Assembly (NCBI GenBank): GCA_019916065.1
Contig: CM034244.1
Location: 31,899,933-31,963,932 of the forward strand
Direction: 5' to 3'
Origin: Vitellaria paradoxa
Lineage: Eukaryota > Streptophyta > Magnoliopsida > Ericales > Sapotaceae
Length of the DNA: 64,000 nucleotides
The notes beneath the pieces were generated by a model. It saw nothing but the letters and a program-made list of their open reading frames with translations, was not told the DNA's origin and searched no databases. Positions 43,417-54,765 of this stretch are shown here, one piece after another. Position numbers and translations under genes: made by a program. Every line of letters begins with the position of its first letter. Position 1 is the stretch's first letter.

Positions 43417-46400
43417 ATGATAAAAATTGCTTCGTGGAATCTTAGGGGATTAAATGATCCCTTAAAACAGCATGAGGTAAGAACTTTTGTGTATGAGCAA
43501 AAAATTGCTTGTCTTGCTTTGGTAGAATCTAAGGTTCGTCAAATAAATAAGGATCAGATTGGTCTTAACTTGTTAAGGGGTTGGAAATACTTTGTTAACT
43601 ACGATTGGGACACTTCTGGAAGAATTTGGGTGTTGTGGAATCCGAGAGTGGTTGATATTCATGTTATTGATTGCAATGACCAAATTGTTCATGCTTCTTT
43701 GTCCCATATTGGAGGTGATGTTACATTTCATGTTTTTTTTGTTTATGGATTGAATGACTATATGCAACGACGAAGACTATGGAAGGACTTACAACTCAAG
43801 GCTTCATTGTTTAATTCTATGCCGTGGCTTCTTCTTGGGGATTTTAATGCAATAAGATTTCGATATGAAAGGAAAGGTGGGAGTTTTGATTGGCCTTCTT
43901 ATATGTATGAATTTGATGAAGCAATTTGTGATGCTGGCCTAGAAGATTTAAGGTTTAGTGGTTGTCTCTATACTTGGCACAATTCTCGGGTTCAGGGCCA
44001 TATCTTGTGTAAATTGGATCGAGCTCTTGTTAATGCTTCTTGGATGGCTGCATTTGATGCTTCATGGGTGGAATTTCTTCCTTTTGGCATTTCAGATCAT
44101 TCTCCGGTATTGGTGGATGTGGGTGTTCAGCTTCCAAAGGTACGTAGACCTTTTAAGTTCTTTAATCATTGGGTTGAGTTTGAGGAGTTCTTTCCTTTGG
44201 TGGATGAGGTGTGGAAGACACATGTGGATGGCTATGCAGTGTATAGGGTATATAAAAAGCTTAAGTTGCTAAAAGAAGCTCTTAGAACTATAGCCTTTAA
44301 GAAGTCTAAAAGGGGCAATGTGTTGGAGATGGATTTACGGGCTGAATTAGCTTTAATTCAATCCCAAATTGCATCTGGAGGTGTTCAAGCTGATTTGTTG
44401 GAAAAAGAGAAGATTTGCCTTGCTCAGCTATTGCAAGTTACAAAAAATGAGGAGAGCTCTATTAAACAAAAAAGTAGGGTTCAATGGTTGAAGGAAGGGG
44501 ATAGCAACTCGGCTTTTTTCTTTCATTCTGTTAAGAATAGGGTGAACACAAACAAGATTTTGCGGATTCAAAGGGAGGATGGCTCGGTTATCAAGGAGAA
44601 AGAGCTTATTGCTGAAGAGATTGTCAATTATTATAAAGGGTTACTTGGTTCGGATTCTTTGATTCCTTATGATCGGGGACATGAATTGGAAGGTTTTATT
44701 TCTCCTTCTCTTAATGATGATCAGATTGCTAGCTTGGCAAATGATGTTTCGGCCGAGGAGATTAAGGAGGCCATGTTTAGTTTACATCTTAATAAGGCAC
44801 CTGGTCCTAAATGCTATAATGCTTTCTTTTTTCAGCAGTCATGGCGTATTGTGGGAGAGGATGTAGTGCTAGCAGTTAAAGAATTTTTTGCTTCTTCGAT
44901 TCTTCTCAAGGAGTCTAATGCCACTATTATTGCATTGATCCCCAAAACTCCTAATGCATCTATGTTGAAGGATTTTCGGCCTATTTCGTGTTGTAACACT
45001 CTTTATAAGTGTATAACTAAGCTACTTGCTGGCCGGTTGAAATGGGTTCTCCCGACTCTTATCAATGATGCTCAGGCCGCATTTGTTCATGGCAGGAGCA
45101 TTGGGGATAATAAACTTATGGCACAGGAGCTGGTTCGTGGTTATCATGGTCATTCTTCTTCTTCTGGTCCACGGTGTGCAATCAAAGTTGATTTAATGAA
45201 GGCCTACGACTCTGTGAGGTGGGAATTCTTATGGGATGCTCTTCGGTGTTTTGGATTTCTTGAGAGATTTACTAAGTGGATTCGTGCTTGTGTTTCTACT
45301 TCACGGTTTTCAGTTAGCATTAATGGGGAGTTGAATGGTTACTTTGAAGGGAGGAAGGGGTTGAGACAGGGTGATCCCATTTTTCCATATCTCTTTGTGC
45401 TCTGCATGGAGGTGTTTTCTCGCATTCTTATGAAGAAGGTAGCTGATTCGGATTTGTTCAAGTATCATTGGAGGTGTGGGAAGTTCAAGATCACTCACTT
45501 ATGTTTTGCAGATGATCTCATAATTTTTTCTCGAGGTGATAAGGGTTCTGCAAGTGTGATTTGGGATGCTTTGGATTTGTTTCGATCTTTGCCTGGGCTT
45601 CAAGCTAACCTTGCTAAAAGTGAAGTCTTCTTATTTGGGGTTATAGAAGAGGAGCGGACAGGCATACTCCAACTTTTTAGGTTTCGCCAAGGTTCTTTGC
45701 CAGTAAGATACCTTGGTGTGCCTCTTATAACCACAAAGCTGAAGGTTGCGGATTGCCAGGTATTGGTAGATAGAATTATTAGTAGGGTTAAAAGCTGGAC
45801 TAACCAGTTTTTGTCCTTTGGTGGCCGGTTGCAACTTATTCAATCAGTCTTCTTTAGTATTCAATGTTTCTGGTGTTCACATTTTATTCTGCCAATTAAA
45901 GTTATTAAAGCTATAGAAGCTATTTTAAGGGCATTTCTGTGGAAAAGTTCCTCTTTGGATAAGAATGGTGCAAAGGTGGCTTGGGAAGAGGTGTCTCGGC
46001 CTAAGGAGGAAGGTGGTCTGGGGATTAAAAAGATTAGAGACTGGAACATGGCTTGTATGACTCGATTTTTGTGGAGTCTTTGTTCGCCTTCTACCACATC
46101 TTTGTGGGCTGGTTGAGTGAAACAGAATCTCCTTCAAAAGGACCAATTTTGGGTTGCTAAGGTGCCATGGAATTGCTCATGGACGTGGAGGAAAATACTA
46201 AAGTTGAGGGAGAAGGTTAGACCATTTATCTACATGCGGGTGGGAGATGGGTGTTCTACTTCTTTGTGGTTTGAAGCCTGGATGCCGAGGGGTCCAATTT
46301 GCACTACAAGTCGGGCATGAGTTATCTATGATTCAGGATTACCAAAAGATGCTCTGGTGAAGGATATTATTGTTGATGGTAGATGGCGATGGCCACTTGC

Positions 46401-47085
46401 AAACTCCCCTGATCTTATTGACCTTAAGCGAGAGACTAAAAAGCTTATGCCTCCTAATATTAGTAGGGTTGATGTTCTTGAATGGAAGTTTAATGGAGTG
46501 AAACCATTCTCTGCAAAAGAGGTGTGGAATTCTTTACGCTTTCACCATCCTCCAGTGCCGTGGTTTCCTATTGTGTGGTTTAAAACTCATGTACCCCGTT
46601 ATTTTTTTGTGCTTTGGTTGGCAATGAAGAAGAAACTGACTACTCAAGCTCGGCTCATGTCATTTGGGTTAATTTCTCATATGAGTTGTTATTTTTGTAG
46701 AGGACCTCGAGAGGATCAGGATCATCTATTCTTCACATGTCCTTTCATTGCAAGAATCTGGTATGCTATTTTGATGGATTGTGGGTTTCAAGTTAATTTG
46801 TCTTCTTGGGCTGAAGTTGTTGAATGGGTGCTCTATCACTTTTGTGGGCCCTCCTTGCTTTCGGTTATTGGGAAACATGCTTTTGCTGCAAGTGTGTATG
46901 TCATTTGGAAGGAACGGAATAAAAGGAAGCATGAGAATTGTTATTTGGATGAAGTGACTACTCTTCGGTCTATTAAGACTTTGGTTCGGCTATGGGTAAT
47001 GAGTTGCACGGGATTCCTGAAGACTGATCAGAATCGTCATTTGGTTCGGCATTGGAATCTTCTCTTTTTTGTTTTGAACACTTAA
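43417..47085 (+). pseudogene. LINE ORF2: endonuclease-reverse transcriptase, two nonsense codons
   Basis: One frame of 1223 codons broken only by TGA at 46114-46116 and 46318-46320. Residues 1-230 are an APE-type endonuclease with N8, E37, Y110, D142-x-N144 and a terminal S-D-H. The reverse transcriptase follows (IALIPKTPNASMLKDFRPIS, KVDLMKAYDSVRWEFLW, 'GLRQGDPIFPYLFVLCMEV') with the catalytic FADD at residues 697-700. The usual P-G-P-D-G motif reads PGPKC (about 44802-44816). The C-terminal zf-RVT region is at about 46684-46745 (CYFCRGPREDQDHLFFTC). This protein would nick target DNA and copy the RNA there. Confidence 0.93.
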
Positions 47086-47248
47086 TGTGTTGATTTGATT
47101 TGTTTAACTTGTTTTATGTTGATTTACTCATTGTAAGGGTTGGTTTATTTGATTGTTCTTTCCAGGGGTATGCCCCTGAGGTATTTGTACAAAAATTTCT
47201 TATTTAATTCAATTATTTTACCTTTTAAAAAAAAGAATTTCCTTCCCG

Positions 47249-47428
47249 TTCATGACTATAGTGGCTAGACGATTCTTTGTTCAGAAGCACAATTTCGGAA
47301 AGCTTATTGATGGTCTCCTCCACTTGGTGTAGCTTGTCAACCATTCCCAGCTCCATTCGTTGTATCCCATCTTGCACGCCGCCGAGTGCAACCTCCAAGA
47401 GTTCAATCATTTCTTTGTTGGATGCCAT
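47249..47428 (-). pseudogene. gypsy-type gag, N-terminal segment
   Basis: Starts at ATG 47428-47426 (MASNKEMIELLEVALGGV), a coiled-coil-like N-terminus (DKLHQVEETINKLSEIV), and reads up to the LINE target site at EREGNS, beyond which the frame resumes at 40797 downward. Confidence 0.82.
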
Positions 47429-47450
47429 TAAGTAAGGCTCTGATACCAAA

Positions 47451-47781
47451 TGATAGGTCCCAGTCAAAGCCTTAAGTGAATAAAATTCTCTTAGGGTGAG
47501 AATAAACCACAATTTGAATAAAACATCTGCTACTCTTTCATTAATTATCGATGACTTTAAATAAGCACAAACTTAGCACCTACACACGATCTACACCTAC
47601 ACACGATCTACCTTATCTACATGACTGACTTACACGATGTAAAATAACAAATAGATAAGTGTAAATAAAAACTAAATCCAAATAAAATAGATCTTAACAA
47701 GATAAAATAAATTCTAACAAGATAATGATAAATTAAAAATCCTAGATAATCATAATTTGTAATTGCTCCACGATCTTATCA
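47451..47781 (-). repeat. 5' LTR of the gag-only element
   Basis: 331 bp, TGATAGGTCCC to GATCTTATCA. Apart from an internal length difference it matches 39499-39891 closely. Confidence 0.88.
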
Positions 47782-47786
47782 ATATA

Positions 47787-49489
47787 TTTTTTACGTTTTT
47801 CTGTTTAAGTTTAAATTTTTTGGAAACAAAAAACATAAATAAATTTAACAAACATGTTTCTGTTATCAGTTTATAAAATTCTAAAAACATAAATAGAAAA
47901 ATAAAAATATAAACGTTACTAAACGGGGTGTCTACAATTTTATTATTATTATTATTGTATAATTCTTCATGATATTTGTAAATAATATAGATGTATAATT
48001 TTACAAAAAATAATATAAATCTATATAATAAGGAAAGCTGCTTGAAGTGAGAGTTGTCTTACGTGGACTGCACTGGGGGATGGCTCGGCCCGAGAGAAAG
48101 CGTTGGGTTAGAGATGTTAGGGTGTCAGGTTTGGATGGCCTGAAAGATGGCATTGCGTTGGCTGAAGTCAGTAGGCTAGGAGGACTTCTTTGGCTGAAAT
48201 CCTCCACTTGATTTGTAATCCCAAGTTCTCTCTTACACACATATTCCCATACACACACCTAAACTTTTATCGTATTATATATAGGGTGCGTTTCATGCAT
48301 AAAAAACGTTGAAAAATTATAAAAATTTTAAAAGAACTTTAAAATTGATTTACTTTTTATCTTACTTCACAAATTAAGAATTCACAAATTATCTCAAAAT
48401 ATCTCACTTATTTCGCTTTTTGTCATTTCAAATGCCCCCACAATTTGTCTTTTTTCCTTTTGGGTTTTCCTATAGGAAATGATTTTAGTGCTATGAACTA
48501 AAATAACTCTAAAAATTACCCATATCTAAAGACATGAATATAATTTGTTCAACAAAAAATTCAAATATAAATTTGTAAAACAAACTTCCATGAAAAATTA
48601 TAAAAATAACTTTTTAAAAATAAAAATTATTAATAAAAAAATAAGAGTAACGCAACTATGATCCAAATACATTTTTGACTAAAATCAAATTATAAAAACT
48701 ATAAAAGATAAAAACTACTTTAAAAAAATAGAGATGAAGTGCAAATGGATTTAGGGAGACTAACAATTAAAAATAATAAAACATTTAAATTTAATAGAGT
48801 GAATTTAGATAGTGTTTTATTTGTCAAATTTTGATTGCAAAAGATTAAATAAAATTATTAAAAATTAAAAAAATGATAAACTTTTTACACTTTAAAAATC
48901 AATATCCATTATCGAAGTTGGTGGAGTGTAAAAATTAAAAATGAACAAAATTTAATTACAAAAAATTAAGTAAGAAACATTGCTTTTGTAGCAAAGCTAT
49001 TCTAGAATTAAAAAATCTAGGGTTCTTCTGGAAGAATTTGGGATTCCTCTTTAGAGAATTCGGGGGTGGTTCTACTCTAAAGGAGTTATAGAGGAGCTCT
49101 TCTGAAATTAAAGAATTTGGGGTTTAACATTGTAGCAATTTTTAATAAGAAAGTATCGCTTTTGCAATGATGACGAGAGAAATTTAAAGGATTATCAAAT
49201 GAAAAATTCGTGCCTTTAGGCAAGGGTAATTTCTAGTCTATATAACAATTTTGGTCACTTGATTGGACATTTGTCTTACGTGGCATAAGGCTCGAGGTGG
49301 GGGGTTGTTTGAAATTCAAAATCTTATATTATATATATATATATATACACACACGCATACACTAGTAATTGCTTATATCTAAAAGTACAAAAATATAATT
49401 TGACACATAAATAACTCAAATTTTAAATTTATGAAGTAAACCTATGTAAAAAACTGTAAAAATAAAAGTCAATAATCAAAAGAGATTGA
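47787..49489. other. Spacer with a GC-richer block and a MITE-like repeat
   Basis: 48050-48230 is noticeably less AT-rich ('gggggatggctcggcccgag') and has an 85-codon minus-strand frame with no family that I recognise; it looks like a piece of an unknown repeat. 48286-48443 (GGGTGCGTTTCATG to CATTTCAAATGCCCCC) is copy 3 of the small AT-rich repeat. The rest is AT-rich. Confidence 0.45.
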
Positions 49490-50310
49490 GGTATCCATAC
49501 AGTATTTAATAAATATGTAAAATTTTATTATTTATTACAAATATTATCACATTTTTAAAAATATCAATTTAAAAACTTTTATATAAAAAGTATTCAAAAA
49601 AATGAGCAGAGTGAGAGAGAATATGTTTTCATATGAAATGACAGAAAAGACAACTAAAGTGGAAAGAAAAATAAAAATAATTTTGACCATTGAGTAAATT
49701 CAATAGTTTAAAATATCCAAATTCAAAATTTTGAGCAAATCCAATGAGTGTAAAAGTGTATATATTTAAAATTTAAGTATTAAAAATAAAATTTTAATTT
49801 TAATATGTATTAAAAATAGTAATTTAACACTTTTATGTAAAAAATATTTAAAAAAGATATGGAAAGAGTAAGAGAATATATTTTTATATGGAAAGAGTAA
49901 AACAGTATATTTTTATATGAAATGACAGAAAAAATAACCAAAATGGAAAGAAAAATAAAATAATCCTGACCATTGAATAAATCCAATTGTTGAAAATATC
50001 TCAAATTTAAAATTTTGAGCAAATTCAAAGAGTGTAAAATTGTATTTATTTAAAATTTAAGTATTAAGCACATTAAAATTAAAATTTTAATTTAAATGTT
50101 TATTTAAAAAAAAAAGGTTAAACAAAATTAAAGTTTAAATATCATTTTTGTAAAAATGAAAAAAAATTTAGTTGATTTTGCCTAATAGGTATCTATACAT
50201 TATTTAATAATTATGTAAAATTTTATTATTCATTACAAATATTATCACATTTTTTAAAATATTAATTTATAAATTTTTATATAAAAGAGTGAGAGATTAT
50301 GTTATTCCAT
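49490..50310. repeat. Tandem array of a ~300-bp AT-rich unit, about 2.3 copies
   Basis: The sequence with 'catatgaaatgacagaaaa', 'tggaaagaaaaataaa', 'ttgaccattga' and 'aaaattttgagcaaat' occurs at about 49500-49790 and 49800-50080. The start of the unit ('atttaataattatgtaaaat', 'acaaatattatcacattttt') returns at 50195-50310. Noncoding. Confidence 0.75.
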
Positions 50311-51788
50311 GAAGTGGCCGAGAATGGATCGGTTCGATTTGAGCTCGTACTTAACTCAGAACCAAACTAATTTTTTTTCAATTCTTAAAATTTAGACTCA
50401 AAACTGAATTGTTTTTAATTTGGAAACGAACCAAACAGAACCAAAAATATTAGGTTGGTTCGGTTCGATTTTCGATTCTATTTGGATCAGATTAGATTAA
50501 GTCCATTTTCAGTTTAACTCACTTTGAGTCGGGTTCAATTTTTGGTGCTTGTTTTTGGTGTGTGTTAAATGTGCATTGCTCCGTCTACAATAAATAAACT
50601 TTGGATTGCGCACAAACAAAAAGGTTACATAACTAAGTTATAAAAAAATGTCTACTCCTCGCTGGTGGTTTTACCATATCCTGTGCATGAAAAGTTTTAT
50701 TACTAAAACATGGTTCAAACGTAACGTAAAATCAATCTCCTCCCTCCACTCCATAACACCCCTTAGATACAAACAAGAAAGGATAAGGGAGAAGATTGGC
50801 AACACACAGACGTGAAAAAGAGAAGTAATACAATTTAAAGGTATTGAACAAGGATATAAGTCGTCTACTAAATGAAAGGTAATGGTTTTTTTCGTCTGAA
50901 ATTACTCTGTCAAAAATTAAAATAGATAATGTCTTATAATATAGGTTATAGATAGGCAATCATTTTGAAGTTTTTAGTTATCTCAGCAAAACCCTAAATC
51001 CTAATATTATTTGCCTTCATAATGTTGTATAATATTTATATATTATATTTTATATTTTTTTGGGGTTAATTTGGATTAGTTCGGATTAGGTTACTTTTTA
51101 TTCGAGTTCTGGTCAGTATAGGTTGAGAGGTACTCAACTCAAGAAGCAAACTGAAAATATCAATTTATTAATTTTTTAACTTAAAATCGAACTGAAAATG
51201 ATACAGATGTGAACCAATCCGACCCAAAGTTAATTTTAACACTTTGCCCCTTTTTTATTAATTCTCTATTTATTTAAAAAATAATTAATTCCTAATTTTA
51301 CAAAATATAATATAATGATTGTGGTGGAGGTGGAAATGTTATGATATGGGATCTGAGTGATGGATTTCCATGGACGGCTATGCTGCACCAGGTTAATTCA
51401 AGGTTTGGGCTAATGATTGGTCAGCTCAGGGCTAATAAATGACACTGAGTTTTTGTTCAAGGATGAAAAATGGTGATGGGTCAGCTCAACGAAGATACTT
51501 GTGAATTTAGAGGGGCTGACATTCAGTTTGGTGATAATATAATTTGGGTTGCTAGATCAAAATTTAAAGATTCAAACATATTTATAAATTTTAATTCAAA
51601 AATTATATAAATATATTTAAATCGTTAAATTTTAATCTAATAATTTAAATCGAAATTGTCACTTAATGTATATTACTTTTAATGTCAACCCCCTCTCCCC
51701 CATTTATAATGTGTTAGCTTAAGAACTGAAAAGACCGGGTTTCTAACTTGGAGCTTAGGATAGTGAATTGTGCGCAATTTAGGATTAA
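50311..51788. other. Spacer, unclassified repeat-like sequence
   Basis: 50320-50540 and 51060-51240 contain many 'ggttcggttcgatt' and 'aaccaatccgaccc' words in opposite orientations, as if they were the two arms of an old inverted-repeat element of about 0.9 kb (50323-51230); I could not fix its ends. Nothing else is recognised. Confidence 0.4.
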
Positions 51789-52158
51789 GGTTCCGTTTGG
51801 GAACAATTAGTATTGGTTAATAACTAATGACTAGTAATTATCTTAAAAAAAAAGTTAGCTAATTTTGTGTTTAGGAAGGAAAAAAAGGTAGCTAACGGTT
51901 AATAACTAGTAGTTAGCTAAAAAAAAGTTAGCTAATTTTGTGTTTGGGAAGAAAAAAAAAGTGACTTTTTTTAGGTGACTAATTTGTTTTTGTTAAATTG
52001 ACATTTTTATCCTTAAAAGTTTAAAAGAAGATTAAAATAAAAGAAGGTAAAAAAATCCAACTACTGTTGAAGTAGCTATTAGCCTCGTTGAAGTAGCTAT
52101 TAGCCTCGTTGAAGTAGCTATTAGCCTTGATTAATGGCTACTCTATCCAAACGGACCC
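51789..52158. mobile_element. Tourist-like (PIF/Harbinger) MITE with internal 21-bp repeats
   Basis: The left end GGTTCCGTTTGG and the complement of the right end, GGGTCCGTTTGG, are inverted repeats, with TAA on both sides (51786-51788, 52159-52161). Inside, GTTGAAGTAGCTATTAGCCT plus one base is repeated three times at 52066-52128, and 'aaaaaaaagttagctaattt' twice near 51845-51945. 370 bp, noncoding. Confidence 0.65.
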
Positions 52159-53614
52159 TAAGTCAGTTTTACTATCCACAGAGGATGTGCAAATGTGTGC
52201 AAATCAGGATTTAAAAGGTATGTCAAGGTTGACAGTGGGACTGGTTTGGTATTATTTGTGTTCTATTATATTATAAAATAAATATTTAAGATATTCTTAT
52301 TGCGTAATTTGAGACCTATTCAAATTAGAATAGTCAAAATCTTAATCCGGCGTACTTGCTTTGATTTTTACATAATTTATGACATACTTGTTTTAGGTTT
52401 TATTTTTTATTTTTTATTTTTTTAAATTCCATACCCTTCCTATATATTATGTGAAATAGGCATTTGGATTCTCGGATTCAATTGCCAGTCCAATTTTTTT
52501 TTTTTCTCGATAAATATTTTCTTATTTTTCCTTATTTTTCTAATGAAAACATTAAATAAATCTGAATTTTACCTTTTGTTTTATTCTTCCATCTTCTCTT
52601 TTCTACTTTTCTTTTTCTCTAACAAATTCATAATTAAATATAGTATTAAACTATTGTTAAAGATGAAAATATCTGTTTAGAACCAACACTCGTGCCCTCT
52701 AAAATCAAGATCTTAATTACTATCTAAAATGTCAATGTTTATCTTACTTGAGAAATGTTCAAGTTCTTCATGGAACTTTACCAAATTAAGTCGTACTCTA
52801 GCTTGAATGTGTAAATTGTACCTTAATTATTAGATATTTAACTTTTTACGTTGGTAAAACTCGAGCAACCGTTGATAGCAGTCACAAATAATAGTATTAG
52901 CGACTACCTTTGGCGGAAGCGGTCGCTAATACCTTCATTAAAACATTCCCAAATCTCTTCTTTTTTTCATTTTGCTCTCCTTCGATTCTTGCTCGTGCCT
53001 ATTTGTTGCCACTACTCGTATGTGCTAAAATCCTGTCGTCGGTGAGCTCGCTACAGCCTAGCCCATTGTCACCGCTTGTCTGGTACTCTCTCTCTCTCCC
53101 CCTTCTCTGTTGACTGACCTCTTTTCCCCCTCTCATCAACTAATAAAGTGAAGTATTTCTCTAACCCTAGCTCTGCAAGCACCCAATTTCTATAGCTACT
53201 AAGGTTTTTTTTTTTTTTTTTTTTTTTTTCTTGATTAGTTTAATTTCTACGATTGTGATAGATTTTTTTTTTTTCAAATTGGTAATGGAGTGCGTGATTA
53301 ATTAATAAGATTAATTAGGTATAAGATAGTGAAGACGGAATATGGAATTCGAATAGAAATGTATTAACAGTTTCTTAAAATAATGGAGTTAATTATTTCG
53401 TTCAATTATTTTAGGATTCTAATCATAACCAAATTCCCCTTCGTCTGTTTTTTTTTCTTTTTTTTTTTTTTACATTAACTTGATTTTAGTTCCTTGATTC
53501 ACATCTTGAATTATGATTCATAATTTATGATATGTAGTCATTGGAATATTTGTATATATTTGAGCCTTTTAATCCATTCAAAATATATGAAAGAAAGACT
53601 GATTTCTTTTAACA
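52159..53614. other. Spacer with a hairpin, then the probable 5' LTR of an old copia element
   Basis: 52894-52904 (GTATTAGCGAC) and 52922-52932 (GTCGCTAATAC) are perfect 11-bp inverted arms around 17 bp, reminiscent of CACTA subterminal hairpins. The sequence before 53614 ends TTTTAACA directly against a primer site, so a 5' LTR of the copia below must end here. I could not find its start and saw no matching 3' LTR. Confidence 0.45.
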
Positions 53615-53691
53615 TGGTATCAGAGCAATCTAGTTTGGTGTCTTGACCAAACGAACTATGTCTTTTTCCGGCCATATTTTCCAGCAACACC

Positions 53692-54160
53692 ATGGCGGAA
53701 GAAACACCTAAAACACCAACCACAAACCTCTCTAAACCAAACCCGTCCAATGATATCACCTATCCATGTTTTATCGCTCTAGCTGATCAACCATCATATG
53801 TTGTCACTCGACCGGCGCTTAACGGGGACAACTATGCCATTTGGAAGCATTCTACCACCATGGCACTTGAGACAAAGAAGAAAATTTGTTTTGTTGATGG
53901 GAGCCTAATCAAACCAACTGAACTAGATCTACTTCTACTTTGAAAACAATGGAACAGCACGATATTGCAAGTGTTCTCATTTCATGTCGTACTCAATTTT
54001 ACAATCAGATCAAGAGACTTTGGGATCAATGGGATGCATTAGACCTCGCTGATGAGTGTTCATGTGCAGCAATGAAAAACAGAACCACACGTCAATCCAC
54101 TGAACGTGTGTTTCAGTTTTTAATGGGTCTCAATGACTCATATCAACAACTGCGATCTCA
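53692..54160 (+). pseudogene. copia gag, N-terminal segment (frameshifted)
   Basis: MAEETPKTPTTNLSKPNPSN leads into 'RPALNGDNYAIWKHSTTMAL' and 'KICFVDGSLIKP', the standard start of a plant copia gag. Frames change at about 53940. 53940-54160 holds RLWDQWDALDLADEC and 'ERVFQFLMGLNDSYQQLRSQ', where the nested element cuts in. Confidence 0.85.
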
Positions 54161-54165
54161 GATAC

Positions 54166-54765
54166 TGTTGTTATAGAAACCCTGGATCACCTTCTCGCTA
54201 CCCTCGCTGCTCTCCTTCTCTTTTTTTTTCGCTTCTCTCTCCTCTAACCGAATGTTCTGTCCCTCCGTGGGTGTGGGTCGTGTGATGCCATCATTCCCCA
54301 GTCTTTCTCTCTCCTCCAGATTGCATCCCCTCCCCGAATCTGTAAAAATCACGTGGAGTCTGTTTTCTGCCAACGGTCCTAGTATTCGAATACTGCTTGG
54401 CTGTATTCGAATATGCATTTCCTCCAGAAATTCTCTGAACTCTTTTTGACAGCATTCGAATGCTTTGGCACTATATTTGAATGTTCTCCTCCTTCCAGAA
54501 TTCAACTTGTTCAGCAACTGGAAATTCTTCTTCTGCTCCCATGACTTTTACTCAACAAATCCATTTCAACAGATGTGCTTCAGCATCTCCTTCCTTGCAT
54601 CCTTAATTTAGCTCCATTTGCTTCTCTTTATGGCACAATTCAACACATGTTCCATATTCTAAAGATGTGGATAAATTCTGCACAAAACAACTGTCTTATA
54701 TCAATTATGTCATGTATAAAAGTGTATTTAAGTGAACAAATGTGTAACAACTCAAGCCCAATCAG
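54166..54765 (-). other. Aberrant 3' end: LTR-terminal stub plus unassigned ~570 bp
   Basis: 54166-54195 matches the first 30 bp of 57716-58223; beyond it the two diverge completely. The segment has three ATTCGAAT words (54385, 54407, 54461 approximately) and CT-rich tracts. It may be the LTR of a sister family acquired by template switching, or filler joined to a broken pol. Confidence 0.5.

Larger units (their letters stand above)
40798..47234 (+). mobile_element. Full-length L1-type LINE inserted in gag
   Basis: 6437 bp, bounded by the 14-bp direct repeat GAATTTCCTTCCCG (40784-40797 and 47235-47248), ending in an A8 tail. It has a short 5' leader, ORF1 with a CCHC knuckle, ORF2 with endonuclease and reverse transcriptase, and a 3' UTR of about 140 bp. 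Joining the gag either side across one TSD keeps the gag frame (EREGNS), which proves where it landed. Nonsense codons in both ORFs mean this copy is dead although structurally complete. Confidence 0.95.
39499..47781 (-). mobile_element. Gag-only LTR element (TR-GAG-like), split by a LINE
   Basis: LTRs at 39499-39891 and 47451-47781 run TGATAGGTCCC to ATCA, with target duplication ATATA at 39494-39498 and 47782-47786. On the minus strand the primer site TGGTATCAGAGCC (47436-47448) lies 2 bp inside the 5' LTR and GCGGGAGATGTAT precedes the 3' LTR. Without the LINE and one LINE TSD the element is about 1.8 kb, with a gypsy-type gag and no pol at all. Short LTR elements keeping only gag are known in plants as TR-GAG; they need partner enzymes. 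Confidence 0.88.

Noticed and set aside
54158..54517. 119-codon charged minus-strand frame as a gene
   Set aside because: It includes the LTR terminus and unassigned filler of a copia element; no domain.
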